Assembly: GCA_902788805.1 (NCBI GenBank)
Contig: CADALO010000010.1
Span: forward strand, 36,910 to 100,909
DNA length: 64,000 nt
Source of the DNA: an uncultured Bacteroidota bacterium
GTDB lineage: Bacteria > Bacteroidota > Bacteroidia > Bacteroidales > P3
Direction: 5' to 3'
Part shown: one piece after another, positions 1 to 8,532 of the stretch
Layout: every line of letters starts with the position of its first letter
Numbering within the stretch: the first letter of the stretch is position 1
Notes under the pieces: model-generated
The model's database searches: none
Told to the model about the DNA's origin: nothing
Seen by the model: the letters and a program-made list of their open reading frames with translations, nothing else
Translations under genes and position numbers: made by a program

Positions 1-54
1 CGAAAATGCCTCAAACTGGCCAATTGCATCGCAGGCGAGGCGCCTGCGTGCCAA
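1..54. repeat. Partial copy of a GC-rich palindromic repeat
   Basis: The GCAGGCG...CGCCTGCG segment at about 29-50, with its flanks, matches the loop and right arm of the full palindrome at 2363-2426. The left arm would lie before base 1, so the window opens inside a copy. A terminator with the same stem as the one beside the second copy follows at 81. Each palindrome-terminator pair lies just past the 3' end of a minus-strand gene. Confidence 0.6.
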
Positions 55-79
55 ACTGAAGACCGTTATATTGCTATTA

Positions 80-110
80 AAAAGCCGTCCTTTTGGGGGA
101 CGGCTTTTTG
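80..110 (-). terminator. Rho-independent terminator of the T9SS protein gene (probably bidirectional)
   Basis: A GCCGTCC/GGACGGC stem has A/T runs on both sides, so it can end transcription in either direction. It lies 45 bases past the stop codon of the minus-strand gene at 156-2144. The same stem is reused at 2447-2476. Confidence 0.8.
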
Positions 111-155
111 TTGCAACTGTAATTCGGATGTGTGCAAGTGTGTTTCGTATGTATT

Positions 156-2144
156 TTAGTTCTTGACAATTGTCTTCACACCGTAGCCTTCTTTGGCGCG
201 TACCACGAGGAGGTATTGTGCTGCCGTGAGTGGACTGATGTCGATTTCGGTCAGCTGATTTTCACTTTTTCTGGTCATCACGGCCTTGCCGTTTACGTCG
301 TAGATTGTGATCTCATACGGTTCTTGTTGGTACATCTGCACTGTCAGCCGTCCCGTTGTGGGGTTGGGCGACACGGAGAACTCCAGCGTGGCGACTTGAT
401 TGATGCCTATTGTCGGGTCGGCAGCGAAAATGGCTTCGAACACCGTGTCCTGTGTTACGGTGACCGTGCGGGGCGATTCCTCATTGCCGTCCGACCAGCT
501 TTCGAACACATAGGTTTCAGCGGGAACGGCAGTCAGGGTGGCCTGCTGGCCCTCATAGTACATCCCTTCGCCGGTGACGGTACCCCATTCGCTGTTGTTG
601 CTTGCTGCCACCAAGTAATACTGCGGCAACTCGACGAAGTGGGCCACAAAGGCGGTGTCGCAGGTGAGGTATATCGTGAGGGGATTGTCGGTCAGGCTGT
701 CGCCAGCGGCTGTGCTCCAATGCGTGAAGCCAAATCTATTCTCTGTGGGTACTGCGGTGATGGTGTGGCTGGTGCCGCCGGGGTAGCTGCCGCCACCGGT
801 AACGGTGCCCATCGAAGCATTTGCTGACGAGACTTGCAGGGTGAACGTCTGATTGCTGACATCCTCAAAGACGGCGACAAAGGCGGTGTCGCTGACGAGA
901 TGGACCGTTAAAGGATTGGTTGTAATAATTGTTGAGCCGTCGCCGCTGTTCCAGTAGTTAAATCTGTGACCAGGGTTGGGCGTGGCGGTAATGGTTACAT
1001 CCGATGCGTAGTAGGTGCCGCCGCCGGTGACGGTACCCATCGCGTCATCAGACGCTGTGACCTGCAGGTTGAACTGCTGGGTATTATGGAAGATGGCGGT
1101 GAACGTTGTGTCACTCATCAGGTGCACCACACGGGGATTTTCGGTGTTGCCGTCGTTCCACGAAACGAAGGCAAAGCCAGGATTGGCAATGGCCGTAATG
1201 GTGTCGTCGCTCTCGTCGGGGAAACGTCCACCGCCAAGCACTTCTCCCCATCCGACCTCATTGGGTTCGGCATTTAAGTCCCATTTGTCCACAATGACAA
1301 GGTAGTATCCCACTGGGCTCAATGGCCAGTCGCTAATCCAGTAGTTGAACATCGGGCCAATTTGAAAATCCCAAAAGGCGTATGGCCTGCCTGGAAGATG
1401 ACAGCTATACTGCTGCTGATATGTTGGTCCAGCGGTACCATACAAAAAATAATAATCACTAGCGTTGCAGCCATATTTGTCTGCTAACATATATTGACCG
1501 TTGTCCATAACATCGACGTAAAATGTTGATACCATCCCATTGCTGTTAGGGGTGTTCATAGAACCGACGATGTAGAAATCGGAGTCTACCCACACTGGTT
1601 GCTCAAAATAAGCCTCATATATATAACAGTACTGGACAAACTCGTCGTTCCATCCTTGACGGAACTCCATAACGCGCGCCGTGGCCGTGTCCCACCTCAC
1701 CGAGTCGAGCAGTTGAAGCCGGACTTCGACATCAATTCCCTGAATATTCCGGCCGGTCTCCGTCATCTGGTATATGTACAAATATTCGGGGTTTTTCAGA
1801 TTCCCTGGGGCACCGTCGACCGTCGGCGGAGTGTAGGCATTCACCATAGCCGCCAATCCTTTCACCTTCATACGCCCGTTGTGGGCATATTCCCATTTGG
1901 CAAGCTCGCCTGAAAACAATCTGCCAAACTCATACTTAAAGCAGAAACAGCTGTCCCAAACCCCATTGGGTCGCCAGTTCGGACAATCGTCAAACCATTT
2001 GGTGTAATAGTACTTGTCGCAACGAGGTTCGGCAGGGATGGTGTCGTCGACATCCGACGGAGTGTGACGCATTGCGAAAAGCGTGCCCGGCAATGCAAGA
2101 AAGGCCAGACCGATGATAATTCTTAAATGTAAAGGTGTTTTCAT
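156..2144 (-). CDS. T9SS-secreted surface protein with four InlB-type B repeats
   Basis: This 662-residue protein is predicted to be exported through the Sec system and then the type IX secretion system. A signal peptide covers about residues 1-24. Residues 25-275 are an unrecognised ectodomain rich in aromatic residues and cysteine. Four tandem repeats of about 74 residues follow (about 280-570), each with a G-x-V-x-G-G-G core and a W-x-D/S-G-N/D motif ending in F-x-A-x-F, the pattern of divergent InlB B-repeat (Flg_new) domains. The last 75 residues form a type A sorting domain (FSVSPNPTTGRLTV, then V-Y/D-V-N-G-K and a C-terminal VKN). Such repeats usually act as stalks or adhesive modules. 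The N-terminal domain's ligand is unknown. It is a single-gene unit ending at the terminator at 80-110. Confidence 0.8.
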   Translation of the reverse strand: MKTPLHLRIIIGLAFLALPGTLFAMRHTPSDVDDTIPAEPRCDKYYYTKWFDDCPNWRPNGVWDSCFCFKYEFGRLFSGELAKWEYAHNGRMKVKGLAAMVNAYTPPTVDGAPGNLKNPEYLYIYQMTETGRNIQGIDVEVRLQLLDSVRWDTATARVMEFRQGWNDEFVQYCYIYEAYFEQPVWVDSDFYIVGSMNTPNSNGMVSTFYVDVMDNGQYMLADKYGCNASDYYFLYGTAGPTYQQQYSCHLPGRPYAFWDFQIGPMFNYWISDWPLSPVGYYLVIVDKWDLNAEPNEVGWGEVLGGGRFPDESDDTITAIANPGFAFVSWNDGNTENPRVVHLMSDTTFTAIFHNTQQFNLQVTASDDAMGTVTGGGTYYASDVTITATPNPGHRFNYWNSGDGSTIITTNPLTVHLVSDTAFVAVFEDVSNQTFTLQVSSANASMGTVTGGGSYPGGTSHTITAVPTENRFGFTHWSTAAGDSLTDNPLTIYLTCDTAFVAHFVELPQYYLVAASNNSEWGTVTGEGMYYEGQQATLTAVPAETYVFESWSDGNEESPRTVTVTQDTVFEAIFAADPTIGINQVATLEFSVSPNPTTGRLTVQMYQQEPYEITIYDVNGKAVMTRKSENQLTEIDISPLTAAQYLLVVRAKEGYGVKTIVKN

Positions 2145-2362
2145 TTTGATGAATATTATATTTATAATTATGATGAGTTTTAATGTTAATGTTTTCTCCC
2201 CTTTTGTATATATAGTCGAAGAAAATGGCCAAAACGCTGCAAAGAATTTTGCTTTTTTTAGTTTAGTGTTGATTTACAATATTTTGAAAAATGTTAAAAT
2301 TTTATATTCACCTGTTGTGTAGGGTTTGCTATCCGAAACAACGGATGGGCTGACGACGTTCT

Positions 2363-2426
2363 GGTACGCAGGCGCCCCGCCTGCGAAAATGGTTGCCAGT
2401 CATCGCAGGCGGGGCGTATGCGTACC
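2363..2426. repeat. GC-rich palindromic repeat, full copy
   Basis: Two 24-base arms (2363-2386 and 2403-2426) are complementary at 22 of 24 positions around a 16-base loop. The arms contain GGTACGCA and CGCCCCGCCTGCGA. A second copy is cut by the start of the window. The element lies between the T9SS gene and the rpmF terminator, where it could form a cruciform or an RNA hairpin. No ORF is associated with it. Confidence 0.75.
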
Positions 2427-2446
2427 AAGGGTTGCGATAGTGCAAA

Positions 2447-2476
2447 AAAAACCGTCCTTTTTGGGGACGGCTTTTT
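2447..2476 (-). terminator. Terminator downstream of rpmF
   Basis: A CCGTCC/GGACGG stem is flanked by A8 on one side and T5 on the other, 23 bases past the rpmF stop. It ends the ftsY-rimO-DUF177-rpmF run on the minus strand and shares its stem with the terminator at 80-110. Confidence 0.8.
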
Positions 2477-2498
2477 GTTTCTGCAACTAACGAGGCGC

Positions 2499-2684
2499 TT
2501 AGGCTTCGACGTTTTTCTCGATGGCAAGTTTGCCGCGGTAGTAACCGCATTCGGGACAAACGTGATGCATCATAATCTGAGCACCACAGTTGCTGCACGT
2601 GGTCAGCTGAGGAGTCTCAAGGCTGTCGTGCGTTCTTCTCTTTCTTGTTCTCGTCTGTGAGAACCTGTGTTTTGGATGTGGCAT
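2499..2684 (-). CDS. rpmF: 50S ribosomal protein L32
   Basis: This 61-residue protein of the large ribosomal subunit starts with MPHPKHRFSQTRTRKRR, the basic L32 N-terminus. It has two CxxC pairs (CSNCG and CPECGYY) of a zinc ribbon, so it is the zinc-binding form. Length is normal. It lies 29 bases after the DUF177 gene, the usual bacterial pairing (yceD-rpmF), and is the last gene of the transcript before the terminator at 2447-2476. Confidence 0.96.
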   Translation of the reverse strand: MPHPKHRFSQTRTRKRRTHDSLETPQLTTCSNCGAQIMMHHVCPECGYYRGKLAIEKNVEA

Positions 2685-2713
2685 AATTATTAATTTTTAT
2701 TATTTATTTATTT

Positions 2714-3247
2714 TTATTTCAGTTGTTTAAGTGCTTCCCAGCGAGGGTCGATTGCCTCCTCGTCAGTCGGCGTTGGCTCACCGTTGCTCTCCTCGCTTAT
2801 GTATTTCAGCATCTCGGGGTCGCAGGTCGGGTTGCCGTCGGCGTCGTCGGGATGGACGCATTGTATTGGTATCGATACCGCTACATATTCGTACATCCAT
2901 TGTGCGAGGTCTATCTTGTATTCATTCTCGTGGAGGATGATTACATCCTCGTTGTCAGATTGCTCGTTGTCGCTAAACTTAACACACAATGTTTGTTCTC
3001 CCTCTATCGGCAACTGCATCTCACCAAGACATCTGTCGCACATCGTCGTCACCTCACCGGAGTAGGTGAAATAGAACATCATCATTCGCTCACTTTTCTC
3101 CAATTTTACGTCAAAAACAACATTCGCATCCAGTATTTTTTCATTTTTATACTCTGAAAAAAAACTGTTGTCCAACGTGTAATCGTAGTGGTAAACACCT
3201 GATTTTAAGCCGCTGAACTGTATTGTCGTGTCGACGCTCTGTTCCAT
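2714..3247 (-). CDS. DUF177 (YceD-like) protein
   Basis: This 177-residue protein belongs to the family encoded just upstream of rpmF in most bacteria and linked in other organisms to 23S rRNA and large-subunit assembly. The family pattern is visible as a CDRCLGEM segment, an acidic DNED stretch and ids-LaqW-YEyVavsiPiqcvHPDD. An upstream in-frame ATG would add 11 residues. I chose the ATG at 3247 because an AGGAG ribosome site lies a few bases before it on the minus strand. It is followed by rpmF and preceded by rimO, consistent with a translation-related operon. Confidence 0.85.
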   Translation of the reverse strand: MEQSVDTTIQFSGLKSGVYHYDYTLDNSFFSEYKNEKILDANVVFDVKLEKSERMMMFYFTYSGEVTTMCDRCLGEMQLPIEGEQTLCVKFSDNEQSDNEDVIILHENEYKIDLAQWMYEYVAVSIPIQCVHPDDADGNPTCDPEMLKYISEESNGEPTPTDEEAIDPRWEALKQLK

Positions 3248-3319
3248 TTGCACACTCCTAATGAGTTTGCAAAAATACATACTTTTTTGAAACTGACCAA
3301 AAAAAAGTAAAAAATGATA

Positions 3320-4627
3320 CTATTTTTTGTGAGTGGGTCGAGTAACAACTGTGGCAAAAAGGTCGTGCTCGACTGCCTGCTGGATGGTGACGTAGGCGAA
3401 TTTTCCGATGTGTAACGAGCTGTGTGGGTGTATCAGCACTTCATCGTCGACCTCGGGCGAATCCTGCTCGGTGCGGCCAATAAAGTAGTCTCCCTCTCTG
3501 CGGTCTACGATAACTCTGAAGGTCTTGCCGACTTTCTGCTCGTTATACTGCAGCGCGATGGCATCTTGTATTGTCATCAGCTCATCGATACGGCGCTGTT
3601 TTTCCTCATCGCTGACGGGATCACCAAGCTTGTATGCCGGCGTGCCCTCCTCGGGCGAATAGGCAAAAACGCCCATCCTGTTGAATCTTGCGTCGCGTAC
3701 AAACGTCTTAAGCTCCTCGAATTCAGCTTCTGTTTCGCCAGGATAGCCTACTATCAGTGTGGTGCGGATGGCGACATTGGGAATCTTTTCGCGGAACTTC
3801 TCAAGCAGGGACAGAGTAGCCTCGCGGTTGATGCCTCGCTGCATCGACGACAGCAGGCGGCTGTTGATGTGTTGCAGCGGTATATCGATGTATTTGCAGA
3901 TGTTGTCGTGTCGAGCGATAGCATCGATAGCGTCATCCGGGAACGACGAAGGATAGGTGTAGTGCAGTCTTATCCATTCTGCGCCGCTCTCGGTTGCCAG
4001 GCGGTCGAGCAGCTCGCCCAAACGCCGCTCACCGTAGAGGTCGAGGCCGTAATAGGTAGTGTCTTGTGCAATGACAATAATCTCTTTGACGCCATTTGCG
4101 ACCATCTCTTTGGCTTCTGCCACAAGGTCTTCGATCGGGCGCGACTTGTGTTTGCCGCGAATCATAGGGATGGCACAGTATGAGCAGTTGCGGTTGCAGC
4201 CTTCGGCAATCTTGAGGTAGGCGTAATGGCCCGGAGTGCTTTGCAGCCTCTCCTTCTCCAACTGCTCGTGGAAGTCGGCTTTCAGCGACTTCACTATCTC
4301 ATCCCACTGATGTACACCATAGAAACCGTCAATCTCGGGCAACTCGGCTCTCAGCTCCTCGCGATAGCGTTCGACAAGGCATCCTACGGCAAATATCTTG
4401 CGTTGTTTGCGGCCACGCTGCTTGATGTCAATCTGTTCCAGCAGAGTGTTCACCGACTCCTCTTTGGCATCGCCGATAAAGCCGCAGGTGTTTACGATGA
4501 TTATGTCACAGTCTTTCTGTGCCCGGTCGAAATACACTTCAAAGCCAGCCTTCTTCAAGTGGCCGGCAAGATGTTCCGAATCGGCTGTATTCTTCGAGCA
4601 GCCAAGAGTTATGATGTTGATTTTCAT
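3320..4627 (-). CDS. rimO: Ribosomal protein S12 methylthiotransferase
   Basis: This 435-residue radical-SAM enzyme methylthiolates an aspartate of ribosomal protein S12 in the cytoplasm. The N-terminal UPF0004 domain carries cysteines at residues 10, 48 and 83 that bind the auxiliary Fe-S cluster. The radical-SAM motif CNRNCSYC supplies C144, C148 and C151. A C-terminal TRAM domain covers about residues 370-430. The GC-S-KNTADSE opening separates RimO from MiaB. Its start overlaps the end of ftsY by four bases (ATGA), indicating translational coupling. Confidence 0.95.
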   Translation of the reverse strand: MKINIITLGCSKNTADSEHLAGHLKKAGFEVYFDRAQKDCDIIIVNTCGFIGDAKEESVNTLLEQIDIKQRGRKQRKIFAVGCLVERYREELRAELPEIDGFYGVHQWDEIVKSLKADFHEQLEKERLQSTPGHYAYLKIAEGCNRNCSYCAIPMIRGKHKSRPIEDLVAEAKEMVANGVKEIIVIAQDTTYYGLDLYGERRLGELLDRLATESGAEWIRLHYTYPSSFPDDAIDAIARHDNICKYIDIPLQHINSRLLSSMQRGINREATLSLLEKFREKIPNVAIRTTLIVGYPGETEAEFEELKTFVRDARFNRMGVFAYSPEEGTPAYKLGDPVSDEEKQRRIDELMTIQDAIALQYNEQKVGKTFRVIVDRREGDYFIGRTEQDSPEVDDEVLIHPHSSLHIGKFAYVTIQQAVEHDLFATVVTRPTHKK

Positions 4628-5577
4628 TGAGCAAAAAGCGAGTCAACAAATTCTTCTGCATTGAAGACCTGAAGGTCGGTCATCTGTTCGCCAAGTCCGA
4701 TGTATCGCACCGGCACCTTGAATTGGTCGCTGATGCCGATTATCACGCCGCCTTTCGCAGTTCCGTCAAGCTTGGTGAGGGCAAGAGCATTGACTTCTGT
4801 CGCGGCGGTGAACTGACGAGCCTGTTCTATGGCATTCTGGCCAGTCGAGGCATCGAGCACAAGCAGTACCTCGTGCGGCGCGTCGGGCACCAGTTTCTGC
4901 ATAACCTTCTTGATCTTTGTCAATTCATTCATTAGGCCTACCTTGTTGTGGAGGCGTCCGGCGGTATCAATCAGCACGACGTCGGTGTCCTTCGACAATG
5001 CCGACTGCAGTGTGTCGTAGGCGACCGATGCGGGGTCGGCGTTCATACCTTGTGACACGATGGGCACACCCACGCGTTCCGACCAAATGGTCAACTGGTC
5101 GACGGCGGCGGCACGGAAAGTGTCGGATGCGCCAAGCATAACGCTCTTGCCGGCTTGTTTGAACTGATAGGCAAGCTTACCGATTGTGGTTGTCTTGCCA
5201 ACGCCGTTCACACCTACAACGAGGATGACATAGGGCTTCTTGGGCAGCGGCGACGCAAAGTCGGCAAACTCATCGTCGTGATGCTGGTTCAGCAGCTCTG
5301 CTATTTCAGCCTTCAAAATGTTGTTGAGCTCGGAAATGCCTATATATTTGTCGCGTTTTACACGCTCCTGTATGTTGCCTATAATCTTCAATGTCGTGTC
5401 CACACCTACGTCCGACGAAATCAGAGTCTCCTCCAGGTTGTCCAGTACCTCGTCGTCGACGGTGGATTTGCCAAGTATTGATTTAGAGAGTCTTGACAAG
5501 AAACTCTGCTTTGTTTTGTCGAGCCCCTTGTTGAGTGTCTCTTTCTTTTCCCTGCTGAATATTGAAAACAGTCCCAT
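4624..5577 (-). CDS. ftsY: Signal recognition particle receptor FtsY
   Basis: This 317-residue SRP-type GTPase docks SRP-ribosome complexes at the inner membrane. After a short basic N-terminus come the helical N domain and the G domain with GVNGVGKTT (122-130), DTFRAAA, DTAGR and TKLDG. It lacks the long acidic N-terminal extension of the E. coli protein, as is usual for Bacteroidota. A terminator separates it from rpmG-DUF4295 upstream, although gene order suggests partial read-through. It overlaps rimO downstream. Confidence 0.96.
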   Translation of the reverse strand: MGLFSIFSREKKETLNKGLDKTKQSFLSRLSKSILGKSTVDDEVLDNLEETLISSDVGVDTTLKIIGNIQERVKRDKYIGISELNNILKAEIAELLNQHHDDEFADFASPLPKKPYVILVVGVNGVGKTTTIGKLAYQFKQAGKSVMLGASDTFRAAAVDQLTIWSERVGVPIVSQGMNADPASVAYDTLQSALSKDTDVVLIDTAGRLHNKVGLMNELTKIKKVMQKLVPDAPHEVLLVLDASTGQNAIEQARQFTAATEVNALALTKLDGTAKGGVIIGISDQFKVPVRYIGLGEQMTDLQVFNAEEFVDSLFAQ

Positions 5578-5699
5578 AGTCTCGCTTTATTGTGAAATGC
5601 ATTGGTAATTAGCCGATGAAATAATTTGCAAAGATAGTCCTTTTTTTTGGAATAACTGTTAAATCATCAAAAAAAAGTGATTCGCCGGTGCCTGAAGCA

Positions 5700-5724
5700 C
5701 AAAAAAACCCCGCTTCTCAGCGAG
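5700..5724 (-). terminator. Terminator between the DUF4295 gene and ftsY
   Basis: On the minus strand a CCTCGC/GCGGGG stem with a TGAGAA loop is followed by seven T. It lies 34 bases past the DUF4295 stop and so makes ftsY either separately promoted or dependent on read-through. Confidence 0.75.
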
Positions 5725-5757
5725 GTAAAACAAAAGCGTATGAAAAAAATTTTATTA

Positions 5758-5913
5758 TTACTTCTTTTTCAAATATTCCTGAACATTGTCAGAGGGGACA
5801 ATCTCCTCCTGGAAGACGTAGGCGTTGGTCTTCGGTGAACGGACCATACGGATAACCTTAGCAAAACTTTTGCCAGTGCTGGTCTTAAGAGTAGCAACAA
5901 CTTTCTTTGCCAT
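5758..5913 (-). CDS. DUF4295 small basic protein
   Basis: This 51-residue protein begins MAKKVVATLKTSTGKSFAKV and ends VQEYLKKK. It matches the Bacteroidota-specific DUF4295 family, normally found just after rpmG. The function is unknown. The small size, basic charge and constant linkage to ribosomal genes suggest a ribosome-associated role (inference). An AGGAG ribosome site lies upstream of the ATG at 5913, and rpmG ends 15 bases before the start. Confidence 0.85.
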   Translation of the reverse strand: MAKKVVATLKTSTGKSFAKVIRMVRSPKTNAYVFQEEIVPSDNVQEYLKKK

Positions 5914-5928
5914 ATTCTATATCTCCTA

Positions 5929-6117
5929 TTATTTGATTTCTTTATGAACGGTTACTTTCTTGAGGAAGGGGTTGTACTTCTTCAACTCCAAGCGCTCGGG
6001 GGTGTTCTTTTTGTTCTTAGTCGTGACGTAACGCGACATACCCGGCACACCACTGGTCTTTTGCTCAGTGCATTCAAGTATAACTTGTACTCTTGCGTCT
6101 TTATTCTTCTTTGCCAT
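5929..6117 (-). CDS. rpmG: 50S ribosomal protein L33
   Basis: This 62-residue large-subunit protein begins [19 protein letters not shown] and ends with the basic [17 protein letters not shown] tail of L33. The zinc-binding cysteines are mostly absent, so this is a C-minus type. In most Bacteroidales rpmB (L28) is the gene upstream. Here it is missing, and a promoter lies directly before rpmG at 6140-6170. It is co-transcribed with the DUF4295 gene. Confidence 0.95.
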   Translation of the reverse strand: MAKKNKDARVQVILECTEQKTSGVPGMSRYVTTKNKKNTPERLELKKYNPFLKKVTVHKEIK

Positions 6118-6139
6118 TTTCTTTTCGTTTTTGGAGTTG

Positions 6140-6170
6140 CAAAAGTACTACTATTTTTTGATTCCACAAC
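6140..6170 (-). promoter_or_regulatory. Bacteroidota-type promoter of rpmG
   Basis: Read on the minus strand, GTTG (6167-6170) and TACTTTTG (6140-6147) are 19 bp apart. They match the Bacteroidota -33 TTTG (one mismatch) and -7 TAnnTTTG elements. The short leader contains no room for an rpmB gene. Confidence 0.65.
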
Positions 6171-6362
6171 TATTTTTTTCTAAAATAATTTTAAATATAC
6201 CTCTTAATTGTTGTATATCAGTAAAATAATATTCTGCATTTTGTACCTTTTTCTGTATAAAACTGCACCCTTCAGGCGGCATTATTAAGTACTGATAACA
6301 GAAAATCGCCCCTGTTTTTTGACGGAAAACACCTCTGTTTTGCTCTTTGTATAGTTTATAAC

Positions 6363-6421
6363 ACTGACAATATGTCAGTTAAATATGGTTAAACTGGCTT
6401 CAAAACTGACATTTTGTCAGT
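6363..6421 (+). promoter_or_regulatory. Twin palindromic operator upstream of hsp20
   Basis: Two perfect palindromes occur: ACTGACA-ATA-TGTCAGT at 6363-6379 and ACTGACA-TTT-TGTCAGT at 6405-6421. Their centres are 42 bp apart, four helical turns, so two dimers would bind the same DNA face. They lie 141-199 bases before the small heat-shock gene and look like a cooperative operator. No HrcA CIRCE element or HspR HAIR box is visible, and the regulator is not in this window. I found no good TAnnTTTG promoter between here and the gene. Confidence 0.7.
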
Positions 6422-6561
6422 CTCCGCATCAACGGCACTGCTTTTGATCCTATCGTAGGTGAACCGCAAGTCGAAAGGCACAGAAAGCCAGAGACACAAG
6501 AGGTTCGAAACGATAAAACAACAATAAAAAGTCAAACAATTAAATATAGGAGATTAAAACA

Positions 6562-7005
6562 ATGTTAGTAGCAAGAAGAAACAATGACCTGATGAGCACA
6601 ATGTTCAACGAGCTTTTGGATTGGAACCGTTGGAACGGCCTGTGCAGCACTGAGGAGCACACCACTACTCCTAAGATGAACGTCAGCGAAAGCGACAAAG
6701 ATTACCGCCTCGAAGTCTGCATCCCCGGTATGAAGAAGGAAGACCTCAACCTGAGCATCGACGCCGACAACAACCTTGTCATCGAGATGCAGCAGAAGGA
6801 TGAGAAAAACGAGAACGACGAGAAGCGCCACTTCTTGCGCAAGGAGTTCAGCTCAATGCAGTTCAAACAGATGCTGACGCTGCCCGAGAACGTCAAGAAA
6901 GACCAAATCGGTGCAAAAGTCGAACACGGCATCCTGACCGTTACGTTGCCCAAGTACACTACCGAAGAGCAGAAGAAACTTGCCCAGACAATAGTTATCG
7001 AATAA
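6562..7005 (+). CDS. Small heat shock protein, Hsp20 family
   Basis: This 147-residue ATP-independent holdase chaperone of the alpha-crystallin family binds unfolding proteins in the cytoplasm. A short N-terminal arm (MLVARRNND...WNRWNGL) precedes the alpha-crystallin domain, about residues 35-135, with KEDLNLSIDADNNLVI and the GILTVTLPK signature. The C-terminal IVI is the I-x-I/V oligomerisation motif. An AGGAG ribosome site lies before the ATG. It is a single-gene unit, framed by the twin palindromes upstream and a strong terminator at 7036-7070. Confidence 0.94.
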   Translation: MLVARRNNDLMSTMFNELLDWNRWNGLCSTEEHTTTPKMNVSESDKDYRLEVCIPGMKKEDLNLSIDADNNLVIEMQQKDEKNENDEKRHFLRKEFSSMQFKQMLTLPENVKKDQIGAKVEHGILTVTLPKYTTEEQKKLAQTIVIE

Positions 7006-7035
7006 CACTTTCCAACAACGGTCACTCAAAACAAC

Positions 7036-7070
7036 GGAGGGCGTCCCGCGAGGGATGCCCTCCTTTTTTT
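7036..7070 (+). terminator. Terminator of hsp20
   Basis: GGAGGGCGTCCC and GGGATGCCCTCC pair as a 12-bp stem (one G-T pair) with a four-base GCGA loop, followed by seven T. It begins 31 bases past the stop codon. Confidence 0.92.
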
Positions 7071-7273
7071 GTCTCAATTCGTCATACTTTTGCCCATCAG
7101 GAAACACCCTTCCGGCACCCTCTGGACGACCACCGGAAAAGCTCCGAAAATATCGTTTCTGTCAAAACAGAGTTTTCTGTAAAATTTAACATTTGTTTTG
7201 AAGTAACACATTAAGGCAAAGCTTGTTGCAGAAAATGTTGCAAAAAGTTTGACATCTTCCGGAAATGCCCGAT

Positions 7274-7405
7274 TTTTGCCTTTTATAACACCCTGATTTC
7301 CATATACCATCTTCCTATCAAATTCTACCCAAATTCTTACCAAAGTTTACCCAAATTTTACATTGGTAGAATTTGATTAGAATTTTATCAGTTTTCTATA
7401 AAATT
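7274..7405. repeat. 11-bp inverted tandem array, copy D
   Basis: A leader (TTTTTGCC...CTGATTT) is followed by tandem units of the type TTCTACCCAAA, mostly 11 bp. Inverted units then follow, beginning GGTAGAATTTG and ATTAGAATTTT. ATCAAATTCTACC in the left part has an exact 13-base reverse complement in the right part. The array fills much of the 680-bp gap between hsp20 and the acyltransferase operon. It closely resembles the copies at 38764, 47867 and 60846. Confidence 0.75.
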
Positions 7406-7577
7406 TTGATCTGTTTTAAGGTGCTGTCAGCGGTGGTCGTGAGGGTGGTTAAAGGGGGAGGAAGCAGGGTGCGTTGAGGAGGAGTAGGGGTGTCGATTCC
7501 GAAGGCTTGGTTTTTGATTGACCGGTGTGGATTCCGCAAGGCATTTTCCGCTTTGGTTCAGATATTGTTCGTAAGTT

Positions 7578-7610
7578 TTTGGCTTGTTTTCCAATTTTTT
7601 CTTATATTTG
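7578..7610 (+). promoter_or_regulatory. Promoter of the acyltransferase-ysxC-dacB operon
   Basis: TTTG at 7578-7581 and TATATTTG at 7603-7610 are 21 bp apart, a full match to the Bacteroidota consensus. The transcript would begin near 7617, giving a leader of about 70 bases before the start at 7687. Confidence 0.75.
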
Positions 7611-7686
7611 CATTGTATTTTATGCTTGTCATTTGGAGCAAAAGGTGAATAAATGTTCGCTAATTCAGTAAGTTATAGCGAGAACG

Positions 7687-8529
7687 ATGAACGACAATAT
7701 TACGAAACAATATATAGACCTTGAAAAGGTGTTGGCGGCCAAAGGGGTGAAGGTGCCGAAGTTGGTGTTGCGTTTTTTGAACCGTCTGCTCCACGTCGAG
7801 GAGCTCAACGAGGGCATCTACCTGAACCGCGACAAAGAGGGCGTTGATTTCGCCCGGGCCATTATGCAGCACCTTGATGTGGATGTAAGGCTGGAGCACG
7901 CCGAACGCATCCCGACCGACGGAATGCCGATTATCGTCGCCAACCATCCGCTGGGCGGTCCCGACGGTATGGCGCTGATAGGCGCAGTGGGGGAGGTGAG
8001 GCGTGACATCCTGTTTCCTGTCAACGACTTCCTGATGCACCTGGCGCCGCTGAAGCAGGTGTTTGTGCCTATCGACAAGGTGCACGGCAATCGCGGCACC
8101 GCCGAGGGGCTTGAGGCTGCCTTCGCCGGCCAGAACGTGCTGCTATACTTTCCGGCGGGGCTATGTTCGAGGCGCATAAAAGGGCGTATTGTCGATCTGG
8201 AGTGGAAGCCTACCGTGGTCAAAAAGGCTGTGCTTCACCACCGCGACATTGTCCCTGTCTATATTGAGGCGCGCAATCGCAGCCGCTTCTATACCATTGC
8301 CAATCTTCGCAAGCGGTTGGGAATCAAGTTTAATTTTGAAATAGCGCTGCTGCCTGGCGAGATGTTCGCCCAGCGGGGCAAGACGATTCGTATGACGGTG
8401 GGCAAGCCGATACCTTACCAGACGTTTGAGGCTGGAACTCCTGCCAAGGTGTGGGCTTCGCGCTTGCACGACTACGTCTATCGGCTGGCTGCAGACGCCG
8501 ATGCTGAATTTGAAATAAAAGAATCATAA
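7687..8529 (+). CDS. glsA: PlsC-type O-acyltransferase, GlsA-like (glycine lipid synthesis)
   Basis: This 280-residue protein belongs to the lysophospholipid acyltransferase/putative hemolysin group. The active-site segment is VANHPLGGPDG (residues 84-94). His87 and Asp93 are five residues apart rather than the classical four, as in this subgroup. A FPAG-LCSRR-KG acceptor motif lies near residue 158 and no clear membrane span is visible. It is followed after three bases by a GNAT-type acyltransferase. That pairing matches GlsA/GlsB of Bacteroides thetaiotaomicron, where GlsA O-acylates N-acyl-glycine to give glycine lipids. The symbol rests on family and context. An OlsA-like role on ornithine is the alternative. 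Confidence 0.75.
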   Translation: MNDNITKQYIDLEKVLAAKGVKVPKLVLRFLNRLLHVEELNEGIYLNRDKEGVDFARAIMQHLDVDVRLEHAERIPTDGMPIIVANHPLGGPDGMALIGAVGEVRRDILFPVNDFLMHLAPLKQVFVPIDKVHGNRGTAEGLEAAFAGQNVLLYFPAGLCSRRIKGRIVDLEWKPTVVKKAVLHHRDIVPVYIEARNRSRFYTIANLRKRLGIKFNFEIALLPGEMFAQRGKTIRMTVGKPIPYQTFEAGTPAKVWASRLHDYVYRLAADADAEFEIKES

Positions 8530-8532
8530 TAT

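Noticed and set aside
6391..6410. Sigma-54 type promoter (TGGC...) between the hsp20 palindromes
   Set aside because: The -12 half lacks TTGC and the overlap with the palindrome explains the bases. The match is too weak to report.
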